From: Verrucomicrobiales bacterium
GTDB taxonomy: Bacteria; Verrucomicrobiota; Verrucomicrobiia; Limisphaerales; J093
DNA length: 64,000 bases
Reading direction: 5' to 3'
NCBI GenBank assembly: GCA_015075445.1
Contig: JABTUJ010000034.1
Location: 47,352 to 111,351, forward strand
A program made the position numbers and the translations under genes. Under the pieces are notes generated by a model that made no database searches, was not told where the DNA came from, and saw only the letters and a program-made list of their open reading frames with translations. Below, piece by piece: positions 50,265-59,500 of the stretch (position 1 is the first letter of the stretch; every line of letters starts with the position of its first letter).

Positions 50265-51539
50265 ATGAACACGCGGTTCGAAGTCCACCCCTTTCCGAGC
50301 GGCCTGACGATGGTGCTGGCCGCCATGCCGGACATGACCAGTGTCAGCGTCGGCCTCTGGGTCGCCGTGGGCGGCCGCTACGAAAGCGTCGATCTCAACG
50401 GCGCGTCCCATTTCATTGAGCACATGCTGTTCAAAGGTACCCGCCGGCGCTCGGCCCGCGCGATTTCCCAGGCCGTCGAGAGCCTGGGAGGCTACCTCAA
50501 CGCCTTCACCGCCGAGGAGACCACCTGCTTCTACGCGAAGGCCCCCCACGACCATTTTGCCGACGTCCTCGACGTGCTGGCCGACATGCTCCTCTACTCC
50601 CGGTTCGACCCCGATGACTTCGGCAAGGAACGCGAGGTCATCAAGGAAGAGGTCGCCATGTACCGCGACCAGCCCCAGTTGCGCGTCGAGGAACTCCTCA
50701 ACGCCCTCCAGTGGCCCGACCAACCCCTCGGACGCCCCCTCACCGGCACCGAGCAGAGCCTGGATCGACTCACCCCCGCCGGTCTCCTCGGCTACCGCCG
50801 CGCCCATTACGTCGCCCCGGCCACCTGCCTCGCCGTCGCGGGCCGGATCTCCCGCGCCACCTGCTTGCGGGCCGCCACGCGCCTCGCCGCGCGCTTCGCG
50901 ACCGGCCCCCGCCGCAGCTTCGTCCCCGTCGTGATCCGCCCCGGCGGCCCTTGGGTCCGCTACGCGCGGCATCGCGGGGAACAGACCCAGCTCGCCCTGG
51001 GCGTCCGCACTTGCTCACGCCATGACGAGCGCCGCTACGCCCTCCGTCTCCTTAATGTCCTCCTCGGCGAGAACATGAGTTCCCACCTCTTCCAGGCCCT
51101 CCGCGAAGACACCGGCCTGGCTTACCACGTGGCCAGCACCCTGAGCTTCTTCGCGGACACCGGCGACCTCGTCATCACCGCCGGCCTGGAACCCGCCAAC
51201 CTCGAGCGCGCTCTCGAACTGGTGCTCCGCGAACTCCGCCGCTTCCAGACTCGCGCGCCCGGCGCCCGCGAACTCCGCGCCGCGCGGGATTATGTGATCG
51301 GCCAGATGGCGCTCAGCCTCGAAAACAGCGAGCACCAGATGATGTCCGTGGGCGAACAGTGGCTGGGCCACGGCCGCCTTTTCTCCCCCGCCACCCTCCA
51401 GCGCCACCTCGCCCGCGTGACCGCGGCCGAGGTGCAGGCCGTGGCCCGGGATTTCCTGCGGCCGGAACGCCTGAATCTCGCCCTGGTCGGACCAGAACGA
51501 CCCCACCGCCGGGTCAGCCGCCTGCTCGGCCGGCTGTAA
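50265..51539 (+). CDS. M16 family zinc metallopeptidase (processing-protease type)
   Basis: 424 residues from the ATG at 50265. The inverted zinc motif HFIEHMLFKGT (HxxEH) is near residue 50, and the distal zinc glutamate is in EREVIKEEVAMY, near residue 130. The second half has the non-catalytic M16 domain with LNVLLGENMSSHLFQALRED and TGLAYHVAST. The length matches single-chain YmxG/PqqL-like enzymes, which cut peptides in the cytoplasm or periplasm. There is no signal peptide. Same-strand continuity with the LOG gene suggests a shared transcript. The frame is open far upstream, but conserved sequence begins at this ATG. Confidence 0.9.
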   Translation: MNTRFEVHPFPSGLTMVLAAMPDMTSVSVGLWVAVGGRYESVDLNGASHFIEHMLFKGTRRRSARAISQAVESLGGYLNAFTAEETTCFYAKAPHDHFADVLDVLADMLLYSRFDPDDFGKEREVIKEEVAMYRDQPQLRVEELLNALQWPDQPLGRPLTGTEQSLDRLTPAGLLGYRRAHYVAPATCLAVAGRISRATCLRAATRLAARFATGPRRSFVPVVIRPGGPWVRYARHRGEQTQLALGVRTCSRHDERRYALRLLNVLLGENMSSHLFQALREDTGLAYHVASTLSFFADTGDLVITAGLEPANLERALELVLRELRRFQTRAPGARELRAARDYVIGQMALSLENSEHQMMSVGEQWLGHGRLFSPATLQRHLARVTAAEVQAVARDFLRPERLNLALVGPERPHRRVSRLLGRL

Positions 51540-51631
51540 GCTCCGGCCCCCCAAAAACGCACCCAGGGGACGGTCAGCCGTCCCCTGCGTTCGACAACGG
51601 GCGCGGGAAAGCCCCCGCGAGACCCTCCGGG

Positions 51632-52381
51632 TTAGAACGTGTACCCCACCCCGGCGAGCAGCTTGAAGTCGTTCTCGGTGCGTCCCTCGGCCGGCCGGCT
51701 CCGGTAGGTGTCTTGCGCCACCAGACGGATGTCCATCGCCTGCGTGACTTTCGTCGCAATGCCGATTTCCGCCTGCATCAGGTAGTTCCCGAAATCGTCC
51801 ACCTGCGGGTAGTAATCGAAGCTCTGCCAGAGCCGGGCCGTCTTGCTGATCTGCCAGCCGAACTTCTCGCCGAACCGCAGCGTGAAATAGTCGCGTTGAC
51901 TCTCGTTGTGGAACTGCTCGAGCACGAAGCCCGGGCCGAACTCGCCGCTCAACGTGAACTTCTCGTCCTTGAGGACGTAGTAGCCGACACCCGGGCTGAA
52001 CGCCACGCGATACGCCAGCGAGGCCAAATCGTCGTGCAGCGCATCGACACGCCCGTAGGCGTAGAGCCGGTCGGTAAAGAGATGGTTGTACTGCCCGAAC
52101 CCGCTGATGGAGGAGGCGGTCGTGCGATCGCGGTCCTCGCCGTAGGAGTAGTTCAGCCCGAGAAACAACTCATCGCGATCCCATTTTCGCTCGGCATTGA
52201 GGCCGGCGGCCACGGTGACCGTGTCGCTGTTGCCCCGCGTCATTGCGGCCGCCAGGTTGGCCGTCGTCTTCCAGCCCTTCGGCGCCACCGCGTCCTGGGC
52301 CAACGCCCCGAGCGAGGCCGCCACGAGGCCGAGGCCGGAGGCCACCATCACCGTCTTGTATCCTGTGTATTCGCGTGTCAT
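51632..52381 (-). CDS. DUF481 (YdiY-like) outer-membrane beta-barrel protein
   Basis: 249 residues. The signal sequence VMVASGLGLVAASLGALAQ is followed by KTTANLAAAMTRGNSDTVTV, the opening of DUF481. Then come alternating strand patterns (LFLGLNYSYGEDRD, FTLSGEFGPGFVLEQF) ending in LLAGVGYTF, with the terminal aromatic residue used for barrel insertion. No plug domain. Function in the family is unknown (small outer-membrane channel or salt-induced protein). On the minus strand TATAGA lies 5 nt before the start codon, so a short or absent leader is likely. Confidence 0.84.
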   Translation of the reverse strand: MTREYTGYKTVMVASGLGLVAASLGALAQDAVAPKGWKTTANLAAAMTRGNSDTVTVAAGLNAERKWDRDELFLGLNYSYGEDRDRTTASSISGFGQYNHLFTDRLYAYGRVDALHDDLASLAYRVAFSPGVGYYVLKDEKFTLSGEFGPGFVLEQFHNESQRDYFTLRFGEKFGWQISKTARLWQSFDYYPQVDDFGNYLMQAEIGIATKVTQAMDIRLVAQDTYRSRPAEGRTENDFKLLAGVGYTF

Positions 52382-52616
52382 CGACTTCTATACGTTGGGG
52401 GTTGTATCTCGCCCAGCGACCCGCAGCACGATCGTTCCGCAGCCCGGCCGCCCCGGCGCCCGGACCGTCCTGCCCTGCAGAAGGCAAGTCTAGGCAGCCC
52501 GGAAGCCGGCCTATGTAGCCGGTCGCGCAACCTCCGTCAAGCCGGGCAACGCGGAACGCAACCGCTCAAACCGCTCCCGCTCGGCGAAGGCGCTCCGATC
52601 TTTCGAGCTTCGCGCC

Positions 52617-52799
52617 TCACTCCGCCCCACGCGCGCGGGCGTCACGCCGCCCTTGCGCTCGCTTGCCGCGCGCCGAGACGTGGCCCCGAATCCGGCTCGG
52701 CAGCCCGGTCTTGGCCAGACGCTGCGCCTTGATCTTGCCCGCGGCCTTCTTCGCCTTGGCCGCGACGCGGCGCCCCGTGGTTCGTGATGCGGTTGCCAT
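52617..52799 (-). CDS. small, highly basic protein (60 residues)
   Basis: From the ATG at 52799: TTGRRVAAKAKKAAGKIKAQ then RLAKTGLPSRIRGHVSARGK and RAQGRRDARARGAE. More than a third of the residues are lysine or arginine, arranged as in histone-H1-like or nucleoid proteins; SRIRGHVSARGKRAQGRRD may be a conserved core. High alanine/arginine content in GC-rich DNA can arise by chance, so the call needs homologues. It lies alone between the DUF481 gene and the antiporter. Confidence 0.45.
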   Translation of the reverse strand: MATASRTTGRRVAAKAKKAAGKIKAQRLAKTGLPSRIRGHVSARGKRAQGRRDARARGAE

Positions 52800-52928
52800 G
52801 GCGGAGCTTCGGACGACGACGACGCCTCTGCCAAGCACAACCATCGGACGCGCGCCAACCGTGCAACCCGACTATCGGGCCGGCCCCGACGTGACGGCGG
52901 CACCGGAAATCTGACCCCCTTGCTGCCG

Positions 52929-54146
52929 ATGGACAATCTCTGGTTGATTGCCGCGTTCTGGATGGGTCTGGCCTTCCTGGCGAGCCCTATCTCCATCCGT
53001 TTGGGGATCTCGGTGGCGCTCATCGAAATCCTCGTGGGCGTCGTGGTAGGCAACCTGCACACCACCGGCCAGGCGCCCCTGCTGCACACCACCGAGTGGA
53101 CCAATTTCCTGGCCATGTTGGGCAGCGGTGTCCTCACCTTCCTGGCCGGCGCGGAGATCGACCCCACGTCTCTGCGGGCCAACCTGCGGGCGAGCCTGAC
53201 CATCGGGGTGTCGTCCTTCCTCCTGCCTTTTCTGGGTGTGTGGCTGTTCGCCCAGGGCGTGCTGGGGTGGCCGATCCGACAGGCCTGGATCGCCGGCATC
53301 GCCCTCTCCACCACCAGCGTCGCCGTGGTCTATGCAGTCATGATCGAGGGGGGGCTGGGCAGCACGCCGATGGGCAAGATGCTGCTGGCGGCCTGCTTCA
53401 TCACCGACTTCGGAACCGTCCTCGCACTAGGGGTGCTGTTCGCCGACTTCAACGTGTGGCTGGTCGTGTTCGTGGTCGTCGCCGCGGTGGTGCTCTGGTT
53501 CATGCCGAGCTGGACGCAGTTCCTCATCAGCCGGCTGGGCCAGACGCGGGTGAGTGAGCCGGAGGTGAAGTTTCTCTTCCTGGTCCTGTTCTTTCTCGGT
53601 GGCCTGGCCTCCACGGCCAAGAGCGAGGCCGTCCTGCCGGCTTACCTGCTGGGCTTGGTGGTGGCGGGGGTGTTCCTGCGGGACAAGACGCTGGTGCATC
53701 GGATGCGGAGCATCGCCTTCGCCATCTTCACGCCGTTCTACTTCATCAAGGCCGGTCTGTATGTATCCCTCGGAGCGCTGTGGGCGAGGCTGGGCGTGAT
53801 CCTGGTTCTGCTGGGGCTGAAGATGGCCACCAAGCACGTGGACGTCTGGCCCCTCTCCCGTTTCTTCTTCATGCGCTCGGGCCAGGCTCACTACACCGCC
53901 CTGCTCATGTCCACCGGCCTCGCCTTCGGGACCATCTCCGCCCTGTTCGGTTTGCAGAACAAGATCATCGACCAACAGCAATACTCCGTGCTTGTCACCG
54001 TGGTGATCCTCAGCGCCTTCGTGCCCACCCTCATCGCACAGCGGTTTTTCCAGCCGGCCCTCCGCACGATGACGGCGTGGGGACGGTTGTACCAGCGGCG
54101 GATCAACGGCCGGGGCGTGACGGAGAACCCAGCCGCGAAAGGTTGA
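52929..54146 (+). CDS. CPA2 family cation:proton antiporter
   Basis: 405 residues, about 12 helices. FLASPISIRLGISVALIEIL and LTFLAGAEIDPTSLR match the start of the Na+/H+ exchanger fold. ALSTTSVAVVYAVM and ACFITDFGTVLALGVLF (with the ion-binding aspartate) correspond to the unwound transport helices. There is no C-terminal TrkA-N domain, so it is a short CPA2 member. Role: sodium or potassium export in exchange for protons in the inner membrane. Followed after 3 bp by a UspA-domain gene, a common antiporter partner. Start at ATG 52929 (MDNLWLIAAF). Confidence 0.9.
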   Translation: MDNLWLIAAFWMGLAFLASPISIRLGISVALIEILVGVVVGNLHTTGQAPLLHTTEWTNFLAMLGSGVLTFLAGAEIDPTSLRANLRASLTIGVSSFLLPFLGVWLFAQGVLGWPIRQAWIAGIALSTTSVAVVYAVMIEGGLGSTPMGKMLLAACFITDFGTVLALGVLFADFNVWLVVFVVVAAVVLWFMPSWTQFLISRLGQTRVSEPEVKFLFLVLFFLGGLASTAKSEAVLPAYLLGLVVAGVFLRDKTLVHRMRSIAFAIFTPFYFIKAGLYVSLGALWARLGVILVLLGLKMATKHVDVWPLSRFFFMRSGQAHYTALLMSTGLAFGTISALFGLQNKIIDQQQYSVLVTVVILSAFVPTLIAQRFFQPALRTMTAWGRLYQRRINGRGVTENPAAKG

Positions 54147-54149
54147 ATC

Positions 54150-54575
54150 ATGTTCACGAGAATCCTCACGGGATACGACGGCTCCAAGGGCGGCCAGGCG
54201 GCGTTACACCGGGCGGCCGTGCTGGCCCGGCAATTCAACGCCTCTCTGACGGCCCTCTGGGTGCGCGAACCCCTCCCGCGCTACACCGACCTGCCCGGGG
54301 AACCCGAGGGCGAGGCCGAGGCCGCCGACGAGTACTTCCGGGAGCGACAGCGGGAGGTAAGCGAGTTGGCCGCCCATTACGGAATCCCGATCGCGTGCGA
54401 AACCCGGCGGGGCCACCCGGCCAGGAGCATCGTCAAGTTCGCCGATGAAGGCGGCTTCGACCTCATCGTCGTGGGCCACAGCGATCACTCGGAGCTGTGG
54501 GGCCGCCTGCTGGGCGACACCGCCGACCGCATCAGCGACCACGCCCATTGCAGCGTTCTGATCGTGAAAAAGTGA
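54150..54575 (+). CDS. universal stress protein (UspA family)
   Basis: 141 residues, a single UspA domain. RILTGYDGSKGGQAALHRA opens the fold. VVGHSDHSELWGRLLGDTAD then RISDHAHCSVLIVKK carries the G-x(9)-G-(S/T)-like ATP-binding loop, though the final serine/threonine of the loop is less clear. It is coupled to the antiporter gene (3 bp between them). AAAGG precedes the start. It probably modulates the antiporter or responds to ionic stress; that is inference from position. Confidence 0.88.
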   Translation: MFTRILTGYDGSKGGQAALHRAAVLARQFNASLTALWVREPLPRYTDLPGEPEGEAEAADEYFRERQREVSELAAHYGIPIACETRRGHPARSIVKFADEGGFDLIVVGHSDHSELWGRLLGDTADRISDHAHCSVLIVKK

Positions 54576-54622
54576 CCGGCTTCTCCCCAACTCTCCTCGA
54601 CAACCCTCCGCTCGAAAAACCT

Positions 54623-55780
54623 ATGACCAAGATCCAGAAAGTCCGCGCCCTCGAGATCCTTGATTCCCGAGGCAACCCCACCGTGTCCGTGACCGTCACC
54701 CTCGCCAACGGCATCGACGCCTCGGCCGCCGTCCCTTCCGGGGCGTCCACCGGCATCCGCGAAGCCGTGGAACTGCGCGACGGCGACGCCCAACGCTACG
54801 GTAGCAAGGGCGTCCTCCAGGCCGTGGCCAACGTGAACAAGGTCATCGCCCCCAAAGTGAGGGGGAAATGCCCCGCCGACCAAGCGGAACTCGATGACCT
54901 GATGCGTGACTTGGACGGAACCAAAACGAAATCGAAGCTCGGCGCCAACGCCATTCTCGGCGTTTCCATGGCCGTGTGCCGGGCCGCCGCGCTGGACGCC
55001 GGCGTGCCCCTCTACGCTTACCTGCGCCAGTTGCACGGCGGGCGCGGCGCCTATGTCCTCCCGGCCCCGATGATGAACGTCCTCAACGGGGGCGCCCACG
55101 CCACCAACAACGTGGACTTCCAGGAGTTCATGCTCTTCCCCCTGGGCGCGCCGAGTTTCGCGGAGGCGCTGCGCTACGGCGCGGAGACCTTCCACACCCT
55201 GAAGAAGATCCTGCAGAAGCGCGGCCTGGTCACCGCGGTGGGCGATGAAGGCGGCTTCGCGCCCAACCTGAAGACCAACACGGAAGCCGTGGACGTCATC
55301 CTCGAGGCCATCAAGACCGCCGGCTACAAGCCCGGCAAGGACATCGCCATCGCCTTGGACCCGGCGGCCAGCGAGCTCTACGACGCCGGCAACTACGTGA
55401 TGAAGAAGTCCGACGGGTCGCGCAAGACCCCCGACGAGATGATCGCGCTGTGGGGCCAGTGGTTGAAGAAGTACCCCATCGTCTCCCTCGAAGACGGCAT
55501 GGGCGAGGAGGACCACGACGGTTGGCAGGCGTTGACCAAGGCGCTCGGGAAGAAGGTCCAACTGGTCGGCGACGACAACTTCGTCACCAACCCGAAGATC
55601 TTCGCCGAGGGCATCCGCGACAACATCGCCAACGCCATTCTGATCAAGCTCAATCAGATCGGGACCGTCAGCGAGACGCTCGAGACCATTGCCAAGTACA
55701 ATCGCCTTCTGGCCATCGAGGCTGAGCTGGGCAAGAAGGCGCGGTACGGTGGCGAGCTGTTCCAGGCGCGGAGGAGTTGA
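54623..55780 (+). CDS. eno: enolase lacking the segment with HRSGET and the second active-site lysine
   Basis: 385 residues, about 40 to 45 short of the usual length. The N-terminal part is normal: ALEILDSRGNPTV, SGASTGIREA, LGANAILGVSMAVCRAAA. Metal ligands are present in IALDPAASE and VSLEDGMGEEDHDGW, and DDNFVTNP follows. ILIKLNQIGTVSETLETI has the catalytic base lysine. The text then jumps directly to AKYNRLLAIEAELG. Intact enolases have about 43 residues between these, including the SHRSGET loop (histidine, arginine, serine binding phosphate) and the lysine of KTGS. The deletion is in frame and the C-terminus (YGGELFQARRS) is intact. The protein as written should not fold into a fully active enolase. 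Either the DNA is truly deleted or the assembly lost about 130 bp. Confidence 0.92.
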   Translation: MTKIQKVRALEILDSRGNPTVSVTVTLANGIDASAAVPSGASTGIREAVELRDGDAQRYGSKGVLQAVANVNKVIAPKVRGKCPADQAELDDLMRDLDGTKTKSKLGANAILGVSMAVCRAAALDAGVPLYAYLRQLHGGRGAYVLPAPMMNVLNGGAHATNNVDFQEFMLFPLGAPSFAEALRYGAETFHTLKKILQKRGLVTAVGDEGGFAPNLKTNTEAVDVILEAIKTAGYKPGKDIAIALDPAASELYDAGNYVMKKSDGSRKTPDEMIALWGQWLKKYPIVSLEDGMGEEDHDGWQALTKALGKKVQLVGDDNFVTNPKIFAEGIRDNIANAILIKLNQIGTVSETLETIAKYNRLLAIEAELGKKARYGGELFQARRS

Positions 55781-55827
55781 GCTGGCCGACGCGACTCTCC
55801 CGCCGGTGCCGGTCCACGCTCGCGCAC

Positions 55828-55856
55828 TTGATCGCACCACCCCGCTTGGGTAGTTT
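55828..55856 (+). promoter_or_regulatory. leaderless promoter of the mntA/hepT pair
   Basis: TTGATC, 17 bp, TAGTTT; the GTG at 55863 begins 6 nt after the -10 box. Supports GTG as the translation start. Confidence 0.6.
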
Positions 55857-55862
55857 TGGCGC

Positions 55863-56189
55863 GTGCAACGGACTGACCAGCCGCTTTCGATGAGCGGGCT
55901 GAAGGGGCGGCTGCGTCCCTTCTGTGAACGGCATCCGATCCGGCGTCTCGAGGTGTTTGGCTCGGCGGTGCGGGGCGGGGCACGACCGGGTAGCGACGTG
56001 GACCTGTTGGTGACCTTGGACGAGTCGTCCCCGATCTCAACCTCGGAGTTGCTCGAGATGGCGGGCGAAGCGGAGGAAATCGTGGGCGCGCCGGTGGACT
56101 TCGTGTTACGGTCTTCCCTGGAAAGGTCCCCCAACCAATTCGCCCGGCAGCATATCCTTGCGACCGCCGTCTGCATCTATGGAGGCTGA
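55863..56189 (+). CDS. mntA: MNT-type nucleotidyltransferase antitoxin
   Basis: 108 residues from a GTG placed by the promoter; an internal ATG nine codons on is an alternative. LEVFGSAVRGGARPGSDVDL is the minimal nucleotidyltransferase signature (GSxxRG then D-x-D), with the third carboxylate in VDFVL. MNT proteins AMPylate their HepT partner and so neutralise it. The gene overlaps hepT by 11 bp, which keeps antitoxin production first. No DNA-binding domain is present. Confidence 0.87.
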   Translation: MQRTDQPLSMSGLKGRLRPFCERHPIRRLEVFGSAVRGGARPGSDVDLLVTLDESSPISTSELLEMAGEAEEIVGAPVDFVLRSSLERSPNQFARQHILATAVCIYGG

Positions 56190-56544
56190 CCAGCTTGGGC
56201 GGCTGCGTGACATCCTGGACGCGGCGCGCCGGATCGCCTCGTACGTGAAGGACGCCAAGGAGGTGGACTTCCTTGCCGACACGATGAAACAAGACGCTGT
56301 CGTCAGGCGTATCGAAATCATCGGTGAGGCCGCGGCCCACTTGTCCGAGGCGACTCGGAGTGCCGTGCCCCAGCTTCCGTTCCGGAAGATGCGCGGGATG
56401 CGGAACATCGTCGCCCACGACTACGCGAACGTGGACGCGAACATCGTCTGGCAGGTTGCCACCATCCATGTCCCCGAGGTCTGTGCCGTGTTGGAGGCCT
56501 TCTTCTCGACGCAGGGAGGAGTGCCTTGGACCAAGGGTCCTTAG
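56179..56544 (+). CDS. hepT: HepT-like ribonuclease toxin (DUF86)
   Basis: 121 residues from the ATG at 56179. The HEPN core has RNIVAHDYANVD (R-x4-H plus the tyrosine that MNT modifies), preceded by FRKMRGM. The N-terminal helix (LRDILDAARRIASYVKD) and RIEIIGEAAAHLSEATR match DUF86. It is expected to cleave RNA when MNT is absent. Its final four bases overlap the end of the converging beta-propeller gene. Confidence 0.88.
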   Translation: MEADQLGRLRDILDAARRIASYVKDAKEVDFLADTMKQDAVVRRIEIIGEAAAHLSEATRSAVPQLPFRKMRGMRNIVAHDYANVDANIVWQVATIHVPEVCAVLEAFFSTQGGVPWTKGP

Positions 56545-59500
56545 GGCGACGCTGCCCGATAGAAGCGGCGGAGCTCGGTGGCGCTGCGCTGGTCCACGAA
56601 ACGCACCGCTTCGGTGAGGTTGGTGAAGGTGACCAGCCGCGTCCAGGTTCGCAAATCGTCCGAGGCTTCGATGCCGTACGTGAGCCCACGATCCGTTTGC
56701 AGGGTTAGTACGAATCGCCCATCCACAAACCCCACCGCCGGTCCAAGCGAAGCCCATTCGCCAGAACGCCAACGAGCGAATTGCCGGATCGTGCGGTCAC
56801 CCTCGGCTTCAAGGAAGGTGCCGCCGACCAAGACCACGTCGTCGGCAATCGCCAGCGCGCGCACGACGGTGGCGCTGGTGCCACTGCGCCGCTCGACCCC
56901 CGCCCCCAGCGGGTGCCATTGCGTGCCATCCCACCGCACAATGCGGCTGGCGTCGGTGCTACCCGCACGGGTGAAGGTGCCCCCGAGCCAGAGGCTGGTT
57001 CCGTCGCTGGCCAGCGCGTAGCCGTACGGGAAGAGCGGATCGGAGAGTCCTCCGCCAACTTCGGCCCACCCGGTACCGTCATACACCGCGATCCCCCGTG
57101 CCGGCCGGTTGTCGGCGAATTGGTAGTCGCCCGCGGTGTACAGGCGGCCTTGATACCACTGCAACGCGCGCACCTGCCCCTGCGGCCCAACCATCCCAAC
57201 CCGACTCCATGTCTGGCCATCCCAGCGGGCCACCACACCCAGTGATTGACCACCGTAGTCGAGCACGTTCGCGCCGCCGACGAACAAGCGCGTCCCGTCG
57301 CTAGCGAGGGCCTGAACCGCGGCGCCGACTCCGTCCCCGAAGGCGTGCCACGCCGCCCCGTCCCAGCGAGCGATGTTCTGAGCCGGAACATTGCCTCCGT
57401 TGCGGAAGCTGCCTCCGACCACGAGCGAATCTCCCCACCCCATCAACGCCAGCACATGATCGTCCAGCCCGGCACCGACCGCCTCCCATCGCGAGCCGTT
57501 CCAACGGGCCAGGTGGCGGGCCACCGCGCCGTCCGCCTGCGTGAATTCGCCGCCGGCATGCAACTGCCCCTGGAACACCGCCAGGGCGTTGACGGGCCCG
57601 TCCATTCCTTCGCCCAACGGCGACCAGCGTTCGCCGTCCCAACGCGCCACATACCGGGCGGGCAACCCACCCGCGAGCTTGAACGTCCCGCCCACGAACA
57701 CGTTGGTCCCGTCCACCGCAATAGCCCGCACTTCCTCGTCAAAGGCATTCGAATTGAAAGGATAGAACCACGCCTCGCCGTCGCGCGGCAGACCGGCGTT
57801 TGCAGTGTGACGCGCATCGCGCCGCGGCATCGGCCACGGGGAATCCGCGGGCGGGCTGTGGCCCACGAGCGCGTGGAGGTCATGCGGCGTGGTCTGGGCC
57901 AGGTAAATGGTGCCGTCGTAACCCAGGGCCGGTGACGTCCCGCGCACGAAACTGCCGGGATACGTGAAGCGCAACGTGCCATTGGCATTCAGCGCGTAGA
58001 ACGTCTGGGACTCGTCCGTGAAATACACCGTGCCATCCGCCGTGACCGCGGCAGTCGAGTAAATCGGGGCTGGCGTGACGTAAGTCCATCGCAGGGTTCC
58101 GTCTGGGTGGATGGCCAGGAACCGTCCGCCGGTGGCGCCGGTTCCTGGCGTGCCAGTCTCCTGCCCGATCAGCAGCACGCCGCCGGAGCCGATGACCGGT
58201 TCGTTCTCAAGAAATGCGCCACCGGTCGCCAGTTGCCAGCGCAAGGTCCCATCGGGGTTCACGGCGAGGAACCGGCCACTCGGCGAGCCGAAGTACAGGG
58301 CGCCGTCCGCGCCAATCGCCGGCGAACCGGCGACGCGTTCGTTGATGAGGTGCTCCCATCGCACCGTCCCATCCAGTCGCAACGCGTAGAGCCGTCCGCT
58401 GAACGTCTCCGTCGCCGGAATCGGTTCGCCGAAACTGATCACGAACACTGTTCCGTCCGCCCCAATCACCGGAGAACTGTAGATCTCCCCGGCGGCCTGG
58501 AACCGCCAGCGCTCGATGCCCTCGGAACTCACCGCCAGCACCACTCCATCCGCCGAGGCACAGTAGATCGCGCCGTCGGCGGCCAGCGCCGGCGAGGCAT
58601 CCACCGCGTACGATGTGGCGAACCGCCAGCGCAACTGGCCGTCGGGATGCAGAGCGTAGAGATGACGGTCCCGTGCCCCGAAATAGACCGTGCCATCGTT
58701 CCCCAAGACCGCTCCTGACCAGATCTCATCGTCCGCGACGAAGTCCCACTCGAAAGCCCCGCGCGGGTCGATGCCGGTAAACCATCGCGACTGGGAACCG
58801 TGAAAGATCATGCCGCCCCGCCCGATGGCGGGGGCGTGTCGCGACGGGCTTGACCCGCGCGTGAGCCACCGCAACTGGGGCGGAGCCAACACGGTGACCA
58901 GCGCCGGGGAACTGCCCGCGGTGCCGCGAACATTGCCGACTTCCACGCGGTAGCGCGCCGAATCGGCTGGCGTTGGGTTCGTGAACGTCAACTCCGGCAT
59001 TGTGGCCCCAGGCAGCGCCGCGCCATCGCGGAACCATTGGTACTCGAGCGGCGGCACGCCGTGCGCGCGGACGCGGAGCGTGACGGTCATCCCGTTCGTG
59101 ACGGTAACGCTCTGTGGTGACTCGCTGATCACGGGCGGAGCGGCCGGGTCCACCACCCAGATGGGGACATCGGCGGAACGAGCACTCGCCCCCGCAACGT
59201 CCGTGGCGCGCGCGCGGAGCACGACTTCACCCACGCGGTCGGCTACCCAACTTAGCTGGTAGGGCGGACCGGCGGTCGCCACGCCCAGCACTGTCGTACC
59301 GGCGAGGAATTCCACCCGCGTCACGGCGCCGTTCGCGCTGCTCGCCTCGGCCGTCAGCGGCACGACATCGCCCCCGAGAAAGTCGGTGTCGGGCGCAGGT
59401 TGAACCAGCCTGACTGCCGGGCGCGCCTGACCCAGACCGGTGCGGGTTGGATGGCGATGGAATTGGGGCCACGGACTCGCAACCGGCGGTTGGCCGAGCG

